A stretch of 44,209 nucleotides of DNA from Ralstonia pickettii. GTDB lineage: Bacteria > Pseudomonadota > Gammaproteobacteria > Burkholderiales > Burkholderiaceae. A program made the translations under genes and the position numbers. Every line of letters starts with the position of its first letter. Positions within the stretch are counted from its first letter, which is position 1. Under the pieces are notes generated by a model. The model saw only the letters and a program-made list of their open reading frames with translations, was not told the DNA's origin and made no database searches. The stretch spans positions 1 to 44,209 of the forward strand of contig NZ_MCGB01000094.1 in NCBI RefSeq assembly GCF_001699815.1. The letters are read 5' to 3'. Shown in pieces: positions 26,364 to 36,002 of the stretch.

Positions 26364-26876
26364 GTTGTCTCCTGTTTTTTTTTCGTAGGTCGTCCCGCTG
26401 GGCACCGACATGACAACGCAAACGCTTTTCGCCCGCGGAAGTGTCACCGATTGTGGAAGCCGAAACTTACGGCGTTCTGACGGGCATGTGCCTTCCGATG
26501 CACGCGATTGGCGGTGACGATTTCAACGAAATCAAGCCCTTGGGTGCGCGCGGCGCATTGATCAGGCCGTTGCCGGCTGCGTGCGCTGCATCATCCAACC
26601 GCCCGTTTGTATATGCAGTGCCAGACGGCATGTGCACCTTCTGCGAATGTGCATACGCACAAGACGCACGCGGTTACCGACGTCGTTTTGGGCGATGGCT
26701 GTCGCTTCACGGCCGATTTGCCGCTGGATGTCGCGCACCGTTTCTTACGTTGTTGTGCGGCGCTAGGGAAAACCACTATCGCAGTAAACCGCCGCGGACC
26801 GCCTGAGTAAGAGTTCAGTCAGTTTCGCTATCCAGAATCGCCGCACACATTCCAAGAGCAAACCAGGAGACAGGCG
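26364..26876. other. divergent intergenic region between MFS and DUF485 genes
   Basis: 513 bp containing the divergent promoters. An open frame at 26441-26806 lacks a ribosome binding site and has an unlikely composition, so I do not call it. A TGTGC/GCACA inverted repeat (26648-26661) might be an operator. I see no clear -35/-10 pair. Confidence 0.6.
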
Positions 26877-27185
26877 ATGCAGGATGGATTGGTAGGAAAA
26901 ATCGAAGCGCATCCGAAATATGCGCAGCTCAAACAGAGACGCAACAGGCTCGGCCTCGTTCTGACAGTGCTGATGCTGGCCGTGTACTACGGCTACATCG
27001 CGCTGATCGCCTTCGATAAGGCATTTCTCGCCAAGCCCGTGGGTACAGGCGTGATGAGCGTGGGCATGCCCGTCGGTATGGCGGTCATCATCTTCACCGT
27101 CGTCATTACCGGCATCTACGTGCGCCGCGCCAACAGCGAATACGATCAACTGACGCAGGACATCCTGAAGGACGTCGCCAAATGA
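26877..27185 (+). CDS. yjcH: DUF485 family small membrane protein (YjcH-like)
   Basis: A 102-residue protein with two membrane helices (about 27-47 and 58-80) and the DUF485 family pattern of short basic loop and C-terminal helix. DUF485 proteins are the small companion of ActP-type acetate symporters. It overlaps actP by 4 bp (ATGA) and has AGGAGA at the right distance. It is co-transcribed with actP. Confidence 0.92.
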   Translation: MQDGLVGKIEAHPKYAQLKQRRNRLGLVLTVLMLAVYYGYIALIAFDKAFLAKPVGTGVMSVGMPVGMAVIIFTVVITGIYVRRANSEYDQLTQDILKDVAK

Positions 27186-28912
27186 AGAAGATGCTTTCGA
27201 TCCTGCTGGTGGCGCTACTGGCCGCTGGCGCCTGCGGGGCGGCTCTGGCTGCCGGCGGCGATGTCGGACAGACCGCCAAGCAGGAAACCAACACCACGGC
27301 CATCGTTCTGTTTGCTCTGTTCGTGGCCGGCACGCTGTGGATCACGAAGTGGGCGGCCAAGCGTACGCGGTCCGCGGCCGATTTCTACACGGCGGGCGGC
27401 GGCATCACCGGCTTCCAGAATGGCCTGGCCATTTCGGGCGACTACATGTCGGCAGCGTCCTTCCTCGGTATTTCCGCGGCCGTGATGACCTCCGGCTACG
27501 ACGGCCTGATCTACTCCATCGGCTTTCTGGTCGGCTGGCCGATCATCACGTTCCTGATGGCCGAGCGGCTGCGCAACCTTGGCAAGTTCACCTTTGCAGA
27601 CGTGGCAGGCTACCGGTTCGAGCAAGGCCCGATCCGCAGCTTTGCCGCGGTTGGCACGCTGGTGGTGGTGGCGTTCTATCTGATCGCTCAGATGGTGGGT
27701 GCAGGCCAGCTCATCAAACTGCTGTTCGGGCTGGATTACTGGATCGCGGTGGTCATTGTCGGCGCGTTGATGATGGTCTACGTGCTGTTCGGCGGCATGA
27801 CCGCAACCACCTGGGTGCAGATCATCAAGGCGTGCATGCTGCTGGCCGGCGTGACGTTCATGGCCATCATGGTGCTGGCGCAGTACGGTTTCAGTCTGGA
27901 GGCGTTGTTCGCCAAGGCTGTGCAGGTCAAGACCGCCATTGCAGCCAATGCCGGCAAATCGCCCGATGAGGCCGCCAAGATCGGTCTGTCGGTGATGGCG
28001 CCGGGTGGCTTCATCAAGGACCCGATCTCGGCCATCTCGTTCGGCATGGCGCTGATGTTCGGCACCGCCGGTCTGCCGCACATCCTGATGCGTTTCTTCA
28101 CGGTCCCGGATGCCAAGGAGGCGCGCAAATCGGTCTTCTGGGCGACCACCTGGATCGGCTACTTCTACATCCTGATCTTCATCATCGGCTTTGGTGCGAT
28201 CACGCTGGTGTTGACGAACCCCGAACTGTCCGACGTGGCCAAGGGTGTCATCAAGGGCGGCGCGGGCACGGCCAACATGGCTGCGGTGCTGGTGGCCAAG
28301 ACGGTGGGCGGCGATGTGTTCTACGGCTTCATCTCGGCCGTGGCGTTTGCCACGATTCTGGCGGTGGTGGCAGGGCTCACGCTGTCGGGTGCATCGGCGG
28401 TGTCGCATGATCTTTACGCCACGGTCTTCAAGCACGGCAAGGCCAACAGCGCCGACGAGCTGAAGGTCTCGCGCATCACCACGCTGGTGCTGGGCGTGAT
28501 CGCTGTGCTGCTGGGCATCGCTTTCGAGAAGCAGAACATCGCGTTCATGGTGTCGCTGGCGTTTGCGGTGGCGGCATCGGCCAACTTTCCGGTGTTGTTC
28601 CTCTCGATGCTGTGGAAGGGCTGTACCACGCGTGGTGCGGTTATCGGCGGGTTCCTGGGGCTGATCTCGTCGGTGGGTCTGACGATCGTTTCGCCGTCGG
28701 TGTGGGAGGCCACGCTCGGCTATCCGAAGGGCTCGGCGTGGTTCCCGTACACGTCGCCCGCGCTGTTCTCGATGACGATCGGCTTCGTGGGCGTGTGGCT
28801 GTTCTCGGTGCTGGACAGCAGCGTTCGCGCCAAGAACGAGAAGGCGTCGTTTGCCGCGCAGCAGGTCCGCTCGGAAACGGGCCTCGGTGCGGCTGGCGCA
28901 TCGGGCCACTGA
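27182..28912 (+). CDS. actP: cation/acetate symporter
   Basis: A 576-residue sodium:solute symporter of the ActP type. A cleavable signal-like N terminus (residues 1-23) is followed by about 13 membrane helices, with the SSF marks [20 protein letters not shown] and later [16 protein letters not shown]. ActP members take up acetate and other short carboxylates with a cation. The order DUF485-actP is the usual one. The downstream cNMP/CBS/DUF294 and exonuclease genes often sit next to such symporters. Confidence 0.92.
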   Translation: MKKMLSILLVALLAAGACGAALAAGGDVGQTAKQETNTTAIVLFALFVAGTLWITKWAAKRTRSAADFYTAGGGITGFQNGLAISGDYMSAASFLGISAAVMTSGYDGLIYSIGFLVGWPIITFLMAERLRNLGKFTFADVAGYRFEQGPIRSFAAVGTLVVVAFYLIAQMVGAGQLIKLLFGLDYWIAVVIVGALMMVYVLFGGMTATTWVQIIKACMLLAGVTFMAIMVLAQYGFSLEALFAKAVQVKTAIAANAGKSPDEAAKIGLSVMAPGGFIKDPISAISFGMALMFGTAGLPHILMRFFTVPDAKEARKSVFWATTWIGYFYILIFIIGFGAITLVLTNPELSDVAKGVIKGGAGTANMAAVLVAKTVGGDVFYGFISAVAFATILAVVAGLTLSGASAVSHDLYATVFKHGKANSADELKVSRITTLVLGVIAVLLGIAFEKQNIAFMVSLAFAVAASANFPVLFLSMLWKGCTTRGAVIGGFLGLISSVGLTIVSPSVWEATLGYPKGSAWFPYTSPALFSMTIGFVGVWLFSVLDSSVRAKNEKASFAAQQVRSETGLGAAGASGH

Positions 28913-28976
28913 TCGGCCACTGGCCACGCTGACTGGAGGCGGGTGACGCATTGCATCGCCCGCCTTCAAGGCAACC

Positions 28977-30803
28977 ATGCCCAGCGCTTTCAACTTCGCC
29001 GTCTGGCCATTCGATTGCCTCAACCAGGACGAACAGCGCCTGGTGCGCGATGCCGTCGACATCGGCTATTACCCGCAAGGGCAGAGCATCCTCGATACGG
29101 GTGCCGCTCCGCAGCACCTGTTCTTGATCATCAAGGGCCACGTCGCCCAGTACGACGGCGAGGAGCTGATCGCCAGCTATGGCCCCGATGACTGTTTTGA
29201 CGGCCGGGCGCTGGTGGCCGGCAAAGCCAGCAGCCGCTTCGTCGCTGCTGAAGAAGTGGTGGCTTATCAGGTGGCACGTCAGGCGGTGCGCGACCTTATT
29301 GCCGCCAACGCCACCTTCGGTGCGCTGCTTTTTTCCGATCTCGGCAGCAAGCTCAGCGCCATTGCTCAGCGGCAGAGCATGGAGACGATGCAGTCGCTGG
29401 CTGTCTCGCACGTGAGCGATGCCTTCATCCGGCCCGCCCATTTTGTGGATGCCGACACGGACGTGGTCTCCGTGGTGAAGCTGTTCCAGGCACAGAGCAC
29501 CTCGAACGTGCTCGTGCGAGATGGCACCGCCAGCCCGCCGCGTGTGGGCATCTTCACGCGCAGTTCCTTGCAGCGCGCCGTCCTGCAAGGCACGCCGCTG
29601 GATCGTCTGCCGGTGGGGCGGATGAGCCAGTTCTCGCTCATCACCGTACCAGCCTCTGCGCAGATCGGCGACGCATTGACGCTGATGCTGCGCCATCGCG
29701 TTCACCGGCTGGTCGTCACGCGCGGGGATGAGATTCTCGGTTTGCTGGAATCACTGGATGTGTTCAGCTTTCTGGCCAACCACTCGTATCTGCTGACAGT
29801 GCAGATCAACCTGGCGCAGGACTTGGACGCGCTCGCCCAGGTGGCAGCGCAGATTACGCGGATGGTCGCGTTGCTCACGCGTGGCGGCTCGCGCATTGAC
29901 CACGTCGCCAGTCTCGTGCGCGAAATCAACGCGTGCCTGTTTGAACGCGCCTGGCAGATGATTGCGCCCCCCGAACTCGTTGAAAACAGTTGCCTGTTCG
30001 TCATGGGCAGCGAAGGGCGCGGCGAGCAGCTGCTCAAGACCGATCAGGACAACGCGCTGGTACTGCGCGATGGTTACGTGCCACCCCCCGACCTGCAGCG
30101 CATCGTCACGCGCTTCTCCGATGCGCTCGCCGCATTCGGCTACCCGCCTTGCCCCGGCGGCATCATGCTCAGCCGGCCCGAGTGGTGCATGACCGCGAGC
30201 GACTTCGCGCGGCGCATTCGCGAATGGCTGATCCTGCCGAGCCCCGAGGGCTTGATGCATCTGGCCATCTTCTTCGATGCCCATGCGGTGTGCGGCGATG
30301 CCGCCTTGCTCAAGCAACTGCGGCGGACGTTGCTGGAGCTAACGATCGACAATGACGCCGTACTCGGCCGCTTCGCCGCAGCCGTTGAAGCCTTCAGTGC
30401 CGCGCCGGGCTGGCGCGATCGCCTGCTCGGGTTTGGCGATCCCGACCCGGTGCTCGACGTGAAGAAGGAGGGCATCTTCCCGATTGTCCACGGCGTGCGC
30501 AGCCTCGCGCTCGCCCACCACATACTCGACGAGACCGGCACCGTGCCGCGCCTTAATGCACTGGTGCGCGCCGAGGCTCTGGACGCCCACATGGCTGCCG
30601 AGTTGAGCGAGAGCCTGCACTTCCTGATGACGCTGCGGCTCAAGGCCGGGTTGGCGGAGATCGATGCGCATCAACCGGTGTCGTGTGACGTGCATCTGTC
30701 GCGCTTGTCGTCGCTGGAGCGAGATCTGCTCAAGGATGCACTGAGCGCGGTCAAGCGGTTCAAGGCGTTGCTGCGGCAGCGCTGGCGGACCGAGTGGATG
30801 TGA
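28977..30803 (+). CDS. cNMP-binding/CBS/DUF294 nucleotidyltransferase-like regulator
   Basis: A 608-residue protein with three recognisable parts: an N-terminal cyclic-nucleotide-binding fold (about 15-125), a pair of CBS domains (about 150-270), and a DUF294 nucleotidyltransferase-like domain with GSEGRG at 344-349 and Asp356/Asp358 (TDQD), followed by a helical DUF294 C-terminal domain. The GS and DxD residues are the catalytic pattern of GlnD-type nucleotidyltransferases, so enzymatic activity is possible. The gene begins 64 bp after actP and is followed by a DEDDh exonuclease, an arrangement common near SSF symporters. Its target is unknown. Confidence 0.88.
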   Translation: MPSAFNFAVWPFDCLNQDEQRLVRDAVDIGYYPQGQSILDTGAAPQHLFLIIKGHVAQYDGEELIASYGPDDCFDGRALVAGKASSRFVAAEEVVAYQVARQAVRDLIAANATFGALLFSDLGSKLSAIAQRQSMETMQSLAVSHVSDAFIRPAHFVDADTDVVSVVKLFQAQSTSNVLVRDGTASPPRVGIFTRSSLQRAVLQGTPLDRLPVGRMSQFSLITVPASAQIGDALTLMLRHRVHRLVVTRGDEILGLLESLDVFSFLANHSYLLTVQINLAQDLDALAQVAAQITRMVALLTRGGSRIDHVASLVREINACLFERAWQMIAPPELVENSCLFVMGSEGRGEQLLKTDQDNALVLRDGYVPPPDLQRIVTRFSDALAAFGYPPCPGGIMLSRPEWCMTASDFARRIREWLILPSPEGLMHLAIFFDAHAVCGDAALLKQLRRTLLELTIDNDAVLGRFAAAVEAFSAAPGWRDRLLGFGDPDPVLDVKKEGIFPIVHGVRSLALAHHILDETGTVPRLNALVRAEALDAHMAAELSESLHFLMTLRLKAGLAEIDAHQPVSCDVHLSRLSSLERDLLKDALSAVKRFKALLRQRWRTEWM

Positions 30804-30819
30804 TCATGGGCGGGTGGTC

Positions 30820-31470
30820 ATGAGCGGGAGGCTCTCCGACTGGCTGCGGGCACTGCAAAGGCGGCGCCTGCTGCGCAGGTTGCGCGATCCGGCGTTCCGC
30901 TTCCTGTTTGAGGTACCGCCCCCGGACGAGTGGGTCGCACTTGATTGCGAGACCACCGGCCTGGACGTACGCACCGACGAGATCATCTCCATCGGTGCCG
31001 TCCGTATTGTCGGCAATCGTATCCTGACCAGCCAGCGCCTTGAGTTGCTGATCAGACCGCAAGGGGAGATGCGCCCGGAAAGCATCTGCGTGCATCGTCT
31101 GCGCAATCGCGACCTGGACAGCGGTGTATCGATCGAGCAGGCGGTTCATACATTGCTGCACTTCATCGGCAGTAGGCCGCTGGTCGGCTATTACCTTGAG
31201 TTCGATGTGGCGATGCTCAATCGGGTGGTGGTGCCCATGCTTGGCATCGGCTTGCCGCAGCCCAAGATTGAAGTGTCCGCCTTGTACTACGACCATCAGT
31301 TCGCCCTGCTGCCGCCATATCGGCAGCAGGGCGATCCCGATCTGGACCTGCGCTTCGCCACCGTCATGAAGGAACTGGACTTGCCCACGTGGGACGCGCA
31401 CGACGCGCTCAACGACGCGGTGATGGCCGCGTTGGCCTTTGTGAAGCTGCGCCATCTGGGTGAAGCGTAA
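30820..31470 (+). CDS. DnaQ-like DEDDh 3'-5' exonuclease
   Basis: A 216-residue exonuclease of the DnaQ type. Motif ExoI is ALDCETTGLD (Asp42, Glu44), ExoII is GYYLEFDVAML with its Asp, and ExoIII has HDALNDAVMAA, giving the DEDDh set. A GTG at 30814 is an alternative start just ahead of the ATG at 30820. It lies 16 bp after the DUF294 gene and ends 8 bp before the convergent DUF4212 gene. It lacks the extra domains of the DNA polymerase III epsilon subunit, so its role is more likely outside replication. Confidence 0.85.
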   Translation: MSGRLSDWLRALQRRRLLRRLRDPAFRFLFEVPPPDEWVALDCETTGLDVRTDEIISIGAVRIVGNRILTSQRLELLIRPQGEMRPESICVHRLRNRDLDSGVSIEQAVHTLLHFIGSRPLVGYYLEFDVAMLNRVVVPMLGIGLPQPKIEVSALYYDHQFALLPPYRQQGDPDLDLRFATVMKELDLPTWDAHDALNDAVMAALAFVKLRHLGEA

Positions 31471-31478
31471 CGTCCAGG

Positions 31479-31793
31479 TCAGATGGACGGCGGCAGGTGG
31501 GATGACTCCGACGGATCGCGCTGCGCCGCTTCGTCGTGTTGTGCGGCTGCATCTGCAGCCCGGTTCGTGCGCCACGCATACAGCACGGTAATCAGCACAT
31601 AGACGATGGGCGCCCCCTGCGCGCCGACCCAATAGGCGAAGGTCCAGTCCGAGTTGAAGAAGTGCTGCGACAGGTCGCGCGCAAAGAACGCGACCACGAA
31701 CGTCACCACAAACCACACCGCGAGCAGTGCCGCGATCCAGCGCATATTGGCGATCCACCGCCGGCGCGCGGGCGTTCCGGGCGTGATGCTCAT
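31479..31793 (-). CDS. DUF4212 small membrane subunit
   Basis: A 104-residue protein with two membrane helices (about 18-39 and 57-75) and the DUF4212 pattern HFFNSDWTFAYWVGAQGAPIVYVLIT. The family is normally the small subunit of a sodium:solute symporter whose large subunit is adjacent. Here no large subunit lies beside it; the nearest SSF protein, ActP, already has its own DUF485 partner. It overlaps the sensor kinase stop by 4 bp (ATGA), so it is in the two-component operon. Confidence 0.82.
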   Translation of the reverse strand: MSITPGTPARRRWIANMRWIAALLAVWFVVTFVVAFFARDLSQHFFNSDWTFAYWVGAQGAPIVYVLITVLYAWRTNRAADAAAQHDEAAQRDPSESSHLPPSI

Positions 31794-33385
31794 GCGTTGG
31801 GTTCCTCGCTCGGCGAGCAGCGGTGCAGCGTGATGCGAAAGCGCGCCCCCGCCAGCCGCGGCGACACTTGATACACGTTGTCGAGCACCTCGATGTCCCC
31901 GCCGTGCTGCTGCACGATCTCGCGCACGATGGCCAGGCCCAGCCCGCTGCCCTCGGCTTGCGTGCCGAGGATGCGGTAGAAGCGCTGCATCACGCGTTCG
32001 CGCTCGGCCACGGGGATGCCGGGGCCGGTGTCATCCACGTCGATGAAGACGAACGGCTCGAACGGCGCGGTGGTCACGCGCACGGTGACATGTCCGCCGT
32101 CGGGCGTGTAGCGGATCGCGTTGTCGAGCAGGTTGTTGAGCATCTCGGCGAGCATCGTCGCATTGCCCGAAATCGTGACGGGCGGCCCCGGCTCCTCGAA
32201 GCCGAGGTCGATCTGCTTGGCCCACGCCTTGGGCAGCCAGTCGGCCACCACTCGGCGCGACAGCGCGCAGATATCCAGCGGCACCATACCGTCGGTGGCG
32301 CCCATGTTTTCCATGCGTGCCAGCGAAAGCAACTGCTTGACGAGGTGCGCGGTGCGATCCGAGCTGTCGGCGATATGTGCGAGCGTGCGGCGCAGCTCGT
32401 CGGGCGACTGCTCGCGCTGTGCCAGCTCTGCCTGCATGCGCAGGCCGGCCAGCGGCGTCTTCATCTGATGCGCGGCATCCGCAATGAAGCGCTTCTGCGT
32501 GTGCACCGATTGCTCCAGCCGCCCGAGCAGATCATTGAACGATGCCACCAGCGGCGTCAGCTCCTGCGGCGCCGCGCCTTCGTCGATGGGGCTGGTGTCG
32601 CCCGGGTTGCGAGCGCGGATGCGTTCCTGAATCGCATTGAGCGGTGCCAGCCCGCGCGAGAGGCCAAACCACACCAGGATCACCGCCAACGGCAGGATCA
32701 CAAACTGCGGCAGGATCACGCCCTTGATGATTTCGTTGGCGAGTTGTGCGCGCTTGTCGAGCGTCTCCGCCACTTGCACCAGCGCGGGTTTGCCGCCGGA
32801 GCCCGGCCGCTGCACGAAGGTATACGCAACACGGATCTCCGCGCCATGGATGTGGTCGTCGCGCAGTTGCACGAGGCCGCCGGCGTTGGCGTCTTCTTCG
32901 GGCGGCAGCGGGAGGTCGCGGTCCCCGGAGACAAACTCGCCGTTGGTGCCGAGCACCTGGTAGTAGATGTTGTCGGTTTCGTCCGCACGCAGGATTTCGC
33001 GCGCCGAGATCGGCAGTTGCAGCGTCACGCGCCCATTCACCTCGCGCAGTTGCTGGCTGAGCACGATCGCGCTCGATTCCAGTGCGCGGTCATATGGCGC
33101 ATTCGCAATCGACTTGGCGACCAGGTACGTCACCGCAATGCTCATCGGCCACAGCAACAGCAGCGGCGCAAGCATCCAGTCCAGAATTTCGCCGAAGAGG
33201 GATCGGGCGGCGGGCCGCGTGGCGTCGTCTTCGAGGTGGGGGAGGGTGTCGGCGAGGTCGCCGCCGCCATCGCGGCCATCGCGGCCATCGCGGCCATCGC
33301 GGCCATCGGCTCCGGGCACCGCGTCGGTGCGTTCGCGCAGCGATGCGCGATGCCGACGCCACGGCCAGGCCAGCCGATCACCCAT
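31790..33385 (-). CDS. sensor histidine kinase (TctE/QseC-like)
   Basis: A 531-residue membrane kinase. Two membrane helices (about 72-92 and 228-248) bracket a periplasmic sensor domain, followed by HAMP-like linker, the dimerisation H-box AAHQMKTPLAG with His306, N-box NLLDNAIRYT, and G-boxes DTGPGIP and GSGLGLAI. The N terminus before helix 1 is unusual, with a DGR repeat coded by a 9-bp tandem repeat. The ATG at 33385 overlaps the response regulator by 8 bp, so the two form an operon; the long frame further upstream is an artefact. The domain layout resembles TctE, a sensor for tricarboxylates. Confidence 0.88.
   Translation of the reverse strand: MGDRLAWPWRRHRASLRERTDAVPGADGRDGRDGRDGRDGGGDLADTLPHLEDDATRPAARSLFGEILDWMLAPLLLLWPMSIAVTYLVAKSIANAPYDRALESSAIVLSQQLREVNGRVTLQLPISAREILRADETDNIYYQVLGTNGEFVSGDRDLPLPPEEDANAGGLVQLRDDHIHGAEIRVAYTFVQRPGSGGKPALVQVAETLDKRAQLANEIIKGVILPQFVILPLAVILVWFGLSRGLAPLNAIQERIRARNPGDTSPIDEGAAPQELTPLVASFNDLLGRLEQSVHTQKRFIADAAHQMKTPLAGLRMQAELAQREQSPDELRRTLAHIADSSDRTAHLVKQLLSLARMENMGATDGMVPLDICALSRRVVADWLPKAWAKQIDLGFEEPGPPVTISGNATMLAEMLNNLLDNAIRYTPDGGHVTVRVTTAPFEPFVFIDVDDTGPGIPVAERERVMQRFYRILGTQAEGSGLGLAIVREIVQQHGGDIEVLDNVYQVSPRLAGARFRITLHRCSPSEEPNA
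33266..33308. repeat. 9-bp tandem repeat in the kinase gene
   Basis: Four full copies plus a partial copy of a 9-bp unit (GCCATCGCG on the plus strand) code for a repeated Asp-Gly-Arg in the kinase N terminus. Because the unit is a multiple of 3, copy-number changes would not shift the frame. Confidence 0.9.
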
Positions 33386-34088
33386 GGGCAGCGGTCGCGG
33401 TGGTGGTTGGGGTGGCCGTGCGTTCCAGGCAATAGCCCAGCCCGCGCACGGTGGCGATGCGGATGCCTTCCACTTCGATCTTCTTGCGCAGGCGGTGGAT
33501 GTAGACCTCGATGGCGTTGTTGCTGACTTCTTCGCCCCAGCCGCACAGATGGTCGACCAGTTGCTCTTTCGACACCAGGCGGCCCACGCGCGCCAGCAGA
33601 ATCTCCAGCAGCCCGATCTCGCGTGCCGACAGTTCCACCACCTGATCGTGGATATAGGCAATGCGCCCGACCTGGTCGAATGCCAGCGGCCCATGGCGCA
33701 CGAGCGTGGCGCCGCCGCCCGTGCCGCGCCGCACCAGCGCACGCACGCGCGCTTCCAGCTCGGACAGCGCGAACGGTTTGGCCATGTAATCGTCGGCGCC
33801 AAGATCCAGCCCCTTGACTCGTTCTTCCACGCTGTCGGCGGCGGTCAGGATCAGCACCGGCAGCATGGCCCCGCGCGAGCGCAGGCGCTTAAGGACCTCC
33901 AGCCCCGACATACGCGGCAGTCCCACGTCGAGGATCAGCAGGTCATAGGTCTGGGCCGTTTGCGCGGACAGCGCCGCGTCGGCAGTCGCCCCATCGGAGG
34001 CTTGGTCGACGGCGTAGCCCGCCTGGCGCAGCGAGCGTGTGAGCCCGTCAGCCAGCGTGGCGTCGTCTTCGGCAATCAGGATGCGCAT
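33378..34088 (-). CDS. OmpR-family response regulator
   Basis: A 236-residue regulator. The receiver domain has the acidic pair (Glu7, Asp8, Asp9), the phosphorylation site Asp54 ([12 protein letters not shown]) and the MAKPF lysine. The C-terminal winged helix is OmpR/PhoB-like ([15 protein letters not shown] and VRGLGYCLE). It overlaps the kinase gene and with DUF4212 makes a three-gene operon. The start lies 265 bp from recA, divergently. Confidence 0.92.
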   Translation of the reverse strand: MRILIAEDDATLADGLTRSLRQAGYAVDQASDGATADAALSAQTAQTYDLLILDVGLPRMSGLEVLKRLRSRGAMLPVLILTAADSVEERVKGLDLGADDYMAKPFALSELEARVRALVRRGTGGGATLVRHGPLAFDQVGRIAYIHDQVVELSAREIGLLEILLARVGRLVSKEQLVDHLCGWGEEVSNNAIEVYIHRLRKKIEVEGIRIATVRGLGYCLERTATPTTTATAAHG

Positions 34089-34171
34089 GCGTGTCTCCCC
34101 GCGATGCCGGGCAAGATATCTTGCCCATCCCGCCCGCTACATTGTTTTCGCGCGACATCTGTTCTGGAGAC

Positions 34172-34200
34172 TTGTCAAAACCACTGGTTTTTTATACAGT
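34172..34200 (+). promoter_or_regulatory. recA promoter with overlapping LexA (SOS) box
   Basis: The sequence CTG-N10-CAG at 34184-34199 matches the LexA box core. It overlaps a sigma-70-like promoter: TTGTCA at 34172-34177, 17-base spacer, and TACAGT at 34195-34200. LexA would therefore block recA transcription until DNA damage. The position, about 155 bp upstream of the ATG, implies a long leader. Confidence 0.82.
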
Positions 34201-34353
34201 ACTCCGAATTCGCGGTGCTGTAGTCTTGGCGGCGCTAAAGTCATGGAATGGGTCGCGTCGGGGCAATCACCCAGCCGCCCGTTGTTGCAGGCAACCGCTG
34301 GAATCGCAAGCCCTTGCGGCCCATTTATACACCAATTTGCACGAAGGACGACC

Positions 34354-35412
34354 ATGGAAGACGGTAAGAAGGCAGCCACGATGAGCGCAGAAAAGCAGAA
34401 GGCGCTGGCTGCCGCGCTCGCGCAGATCGAAAAGCAGTTCGGCAAGGGCTCCATCATGAAGATGGGCGACGCCGAGGTCGAGCCGGTCCAGGTCGTGTCG
34501 ACGGGTTCGCTGGGGCTGGATGTGGCGCTGGGCGTTGGTGGCCTGCCGCGCGGCCGTGTGATTGAAATCTACGGTCCGGAATCGTCGGGCAAGACCACGC
34601 TGACACTGCAAGTGGTTGCCGAGATGCAGAAGCTGGGCGGCACTTGCGCCTTCATCGACGCAGAACATGCGCTTGACGTCACTTATGCCGATAAGATTGG
34701 CGTAAGTGTCCCGGACCTGCTGATCTCCCAGCCGGACACGGGTGAACAGGCTTTGGAAATTGCCGACGCGCTGGTGCGCTCGGGCTCGGTTGATCTGATC
34801 GTCATCGACTCGGTGGCCGCTCTGGTACCGAAGGCTGAAATTGAAGGCGAAATGGGCGATGCGTTGCCCGGCCTGCAGGCCCGTCTGATGAGCCAGGCGC
34901 TGCGCAAGCTGACCGGCACCATCAAGAAGACCAATTGCATGGTCATCTTCATCAACCAGATCCGCATGAAGATCGGCGTGATGTTTGGTTCGCCGGAAAC
35001 CACCACGGGCGGTAACGCGCTCAAGTTCTACGCTTCGGTGCGTCTGGACATCCGCCGTATCGGCTCAATCAAGCGGGGCGACGACGTGGTCGGCAACGAA
35101 ACCAAGGTCAAGGTCGTCAAGAACAAGGTGGCGCCGCCGTTCCGCGAAGCCATCTTCGACATCCTCTACGGTCAGGGCGTATCGCGCGAGGGCGAGATCA
35201 TCGACCTGGGCGTGGAAGCCAAGGTGGTCGAGAAGTCTGGCGCCTGGTACAGCTACGGCGGCGAACGCATCGGCCAGGGCCGCGACAACTGCCGCGAATA
35301 CCTGCGCGAGAACCCCGACCTTGCCCGTGAGATCGAGAACAAGGTCCGCGAGCAACTGGGCGTGACGCCGATGGGCGCCGTCGCAGTGGCCGAGGAAGTC
35401 GGAGAAGAGTAA
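34354..35412 (+). CDS. recA: recombinase RecA
   Basis: A 352-residue RecA of normal length. The Walker A motif GPESSGKTT and the neighbouring [10 protein letters not shown] and Walker [14 protein letters not shown] are present, as are the loop L2 [20 protein letters not shown] and the acidic C-terminal tail. RecA catalyses strand exchange, repairs breaks and stimulates LexA self-cleavage. The frame is open 105 codons further upstream but the ATG at 34354 ([10 protein letters not shown]) matches the usual start. A LexA box lies in its promoter. Confidence 0.99.
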   Translation: MEDGKKAATMSAEKQKALAAALAQIEKQFGKGSIMKMGDAEVEPVQVVSTGSLGLDVALGVGGLPRGRVIEIYGPESSGKTTLTLQVVAEMQKLGGTCAFIDAEHALDVTYADKIGVSVPDLLISQPDTGEQALEIADALVRSGSVDLIVIDSVAALVPKAEIEGEMGDALPGLQARLMSQALRKLTGTIKKTNCMVIFINQIRMKIGVMFGSPETTTGGNALKFYASVRLDIRRIGSIKRGDDVVGNETKVKVVKNKVAPPFREAIFDILYGQGVSREGEIIDLGVEAKVVEKSGAWYSYGGERIGQGRDNCREYLRENPDLAREIENKVREQLGVTPMGAVAVAEEVGEE

Positions 35413-35458
35413 TTGGGTTGGCCGTCGGCGCAGATCGATGGCTCTATCGAGCTTCATA

Positions 35459-35489
35459 CGCCTGCCGTTCCCCAACGGTGGGCGTTTTT
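35459..35489 (+). terminator. intrinsic terminator between recA and recX
   Basis: The stem CGCC-TG-CCGTT with loop CCCC and AACGG-TG-GGCG is followed by TTTTT. It ends recA transcription, though read-through would supply recX, which starts 34 bp further on. Confidence 0.82.
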
Positions 35490-35522
35490 CTTTGGAACCC
35501 GCTTCTTGAACGTCAAATCCGC

Positions 35523-36002
35523 ATGCCGTTGCCACGTCAACCGCTATCGCTGAAGGCACGTGCGCTGGGCTATCTGTCTCGGCGCGAGCACAGCCGCGTC
35601 GAATTGCGCCGTAAGTTGGTCCCGCACGCCGAGTCCGCCGAGGAGGTCGACGCGCTGCTGGATTGGCTGGAGGGCGAAAACTGGCTCTCCAACACGCGTT
35701 TTGCCGAAAGCATGGTGCACCGCCGCGCGGGCCGCTACGGTACAGCGCGCTTGATGCAGGAGTTGAAAACGCATCAGCTCGGCGAAGAGACGCTGGGCGA
35801 GGTCAAGGCGCAACTGCAAAGCACGGAAGCAGTCCGGGCGAAAGCCCTGTGGGAAAAACGCTTCGGCCGCCCACCGGCCGACCTGGCCGAACGGGCCAAG
35901 CAGGTGCGATACATGATGGCGCGCGGATTCTCCCGTTCCGTAGTGTCGCGCATCATCGCAGGGGCGGATGAGCTGCTGGAAGATGGCGACATGTCGGACT
36001 GA
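35523..36002 (+). CDS. recX: regulatory protein RecX
   Basis: A 159-residue RecX, the modulator that caps and inhibits RecA filaments. It has the family's three-helix repeats, visible as LGYLSRREHSRVELRRKL, then WLSNTRFAESMVHRRAGRYG and YMMARGFSRSVVSRII. The ATG at 35523 was chosen; the frame upstream of it covers the recA terminator. recX regularly follows recA, and the terminator between them would set a lower recX level. Confidence 0.95.
   Translation: MPLPRQPLSLKARALGYLSRREHSRVELRRKLVPHAESAEEVDALLDWLEGENWLSNTRFAESMVHRRAGRYGTARLMQELKTHQLGEETLGEVKAQLQSTEAVRAKALWEKRFGRPPADLAERAKQVRYMMARGFSRSVVSRIIAGADELLEDGDMSD

Noticed and set aside
24759-26480. 573-codon open frame on the plus strand
   Set aside because: It is the shadow of the MFS gene, rich in Arg, Gln and His with no domain.
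26648-26661. CRP-like site TGTG-N6-CACA
   Set aside because: The core spacing is two bases short of the CRP pattern; kept only as a possible inverted repeat.
26441-26806. 121-codon frame between MFS and DUF485 genes
   Set aside because: No ribosome binding site, Cys-rich unlikely composition, overlaps the promoter region.
27215-29062. 615-codon minus-strand frame opposite actP
   Set aside because: Composition (Arg/His-rich, no hydrophobic pattern) is typical of antisense to a membrane protein gene.
31823-33526. 567-codon plus-strand frame opposite the sensor kinase
   Set aside because: Arg/His-rich shadow; the minus-strand kinase carries all expected motifs.
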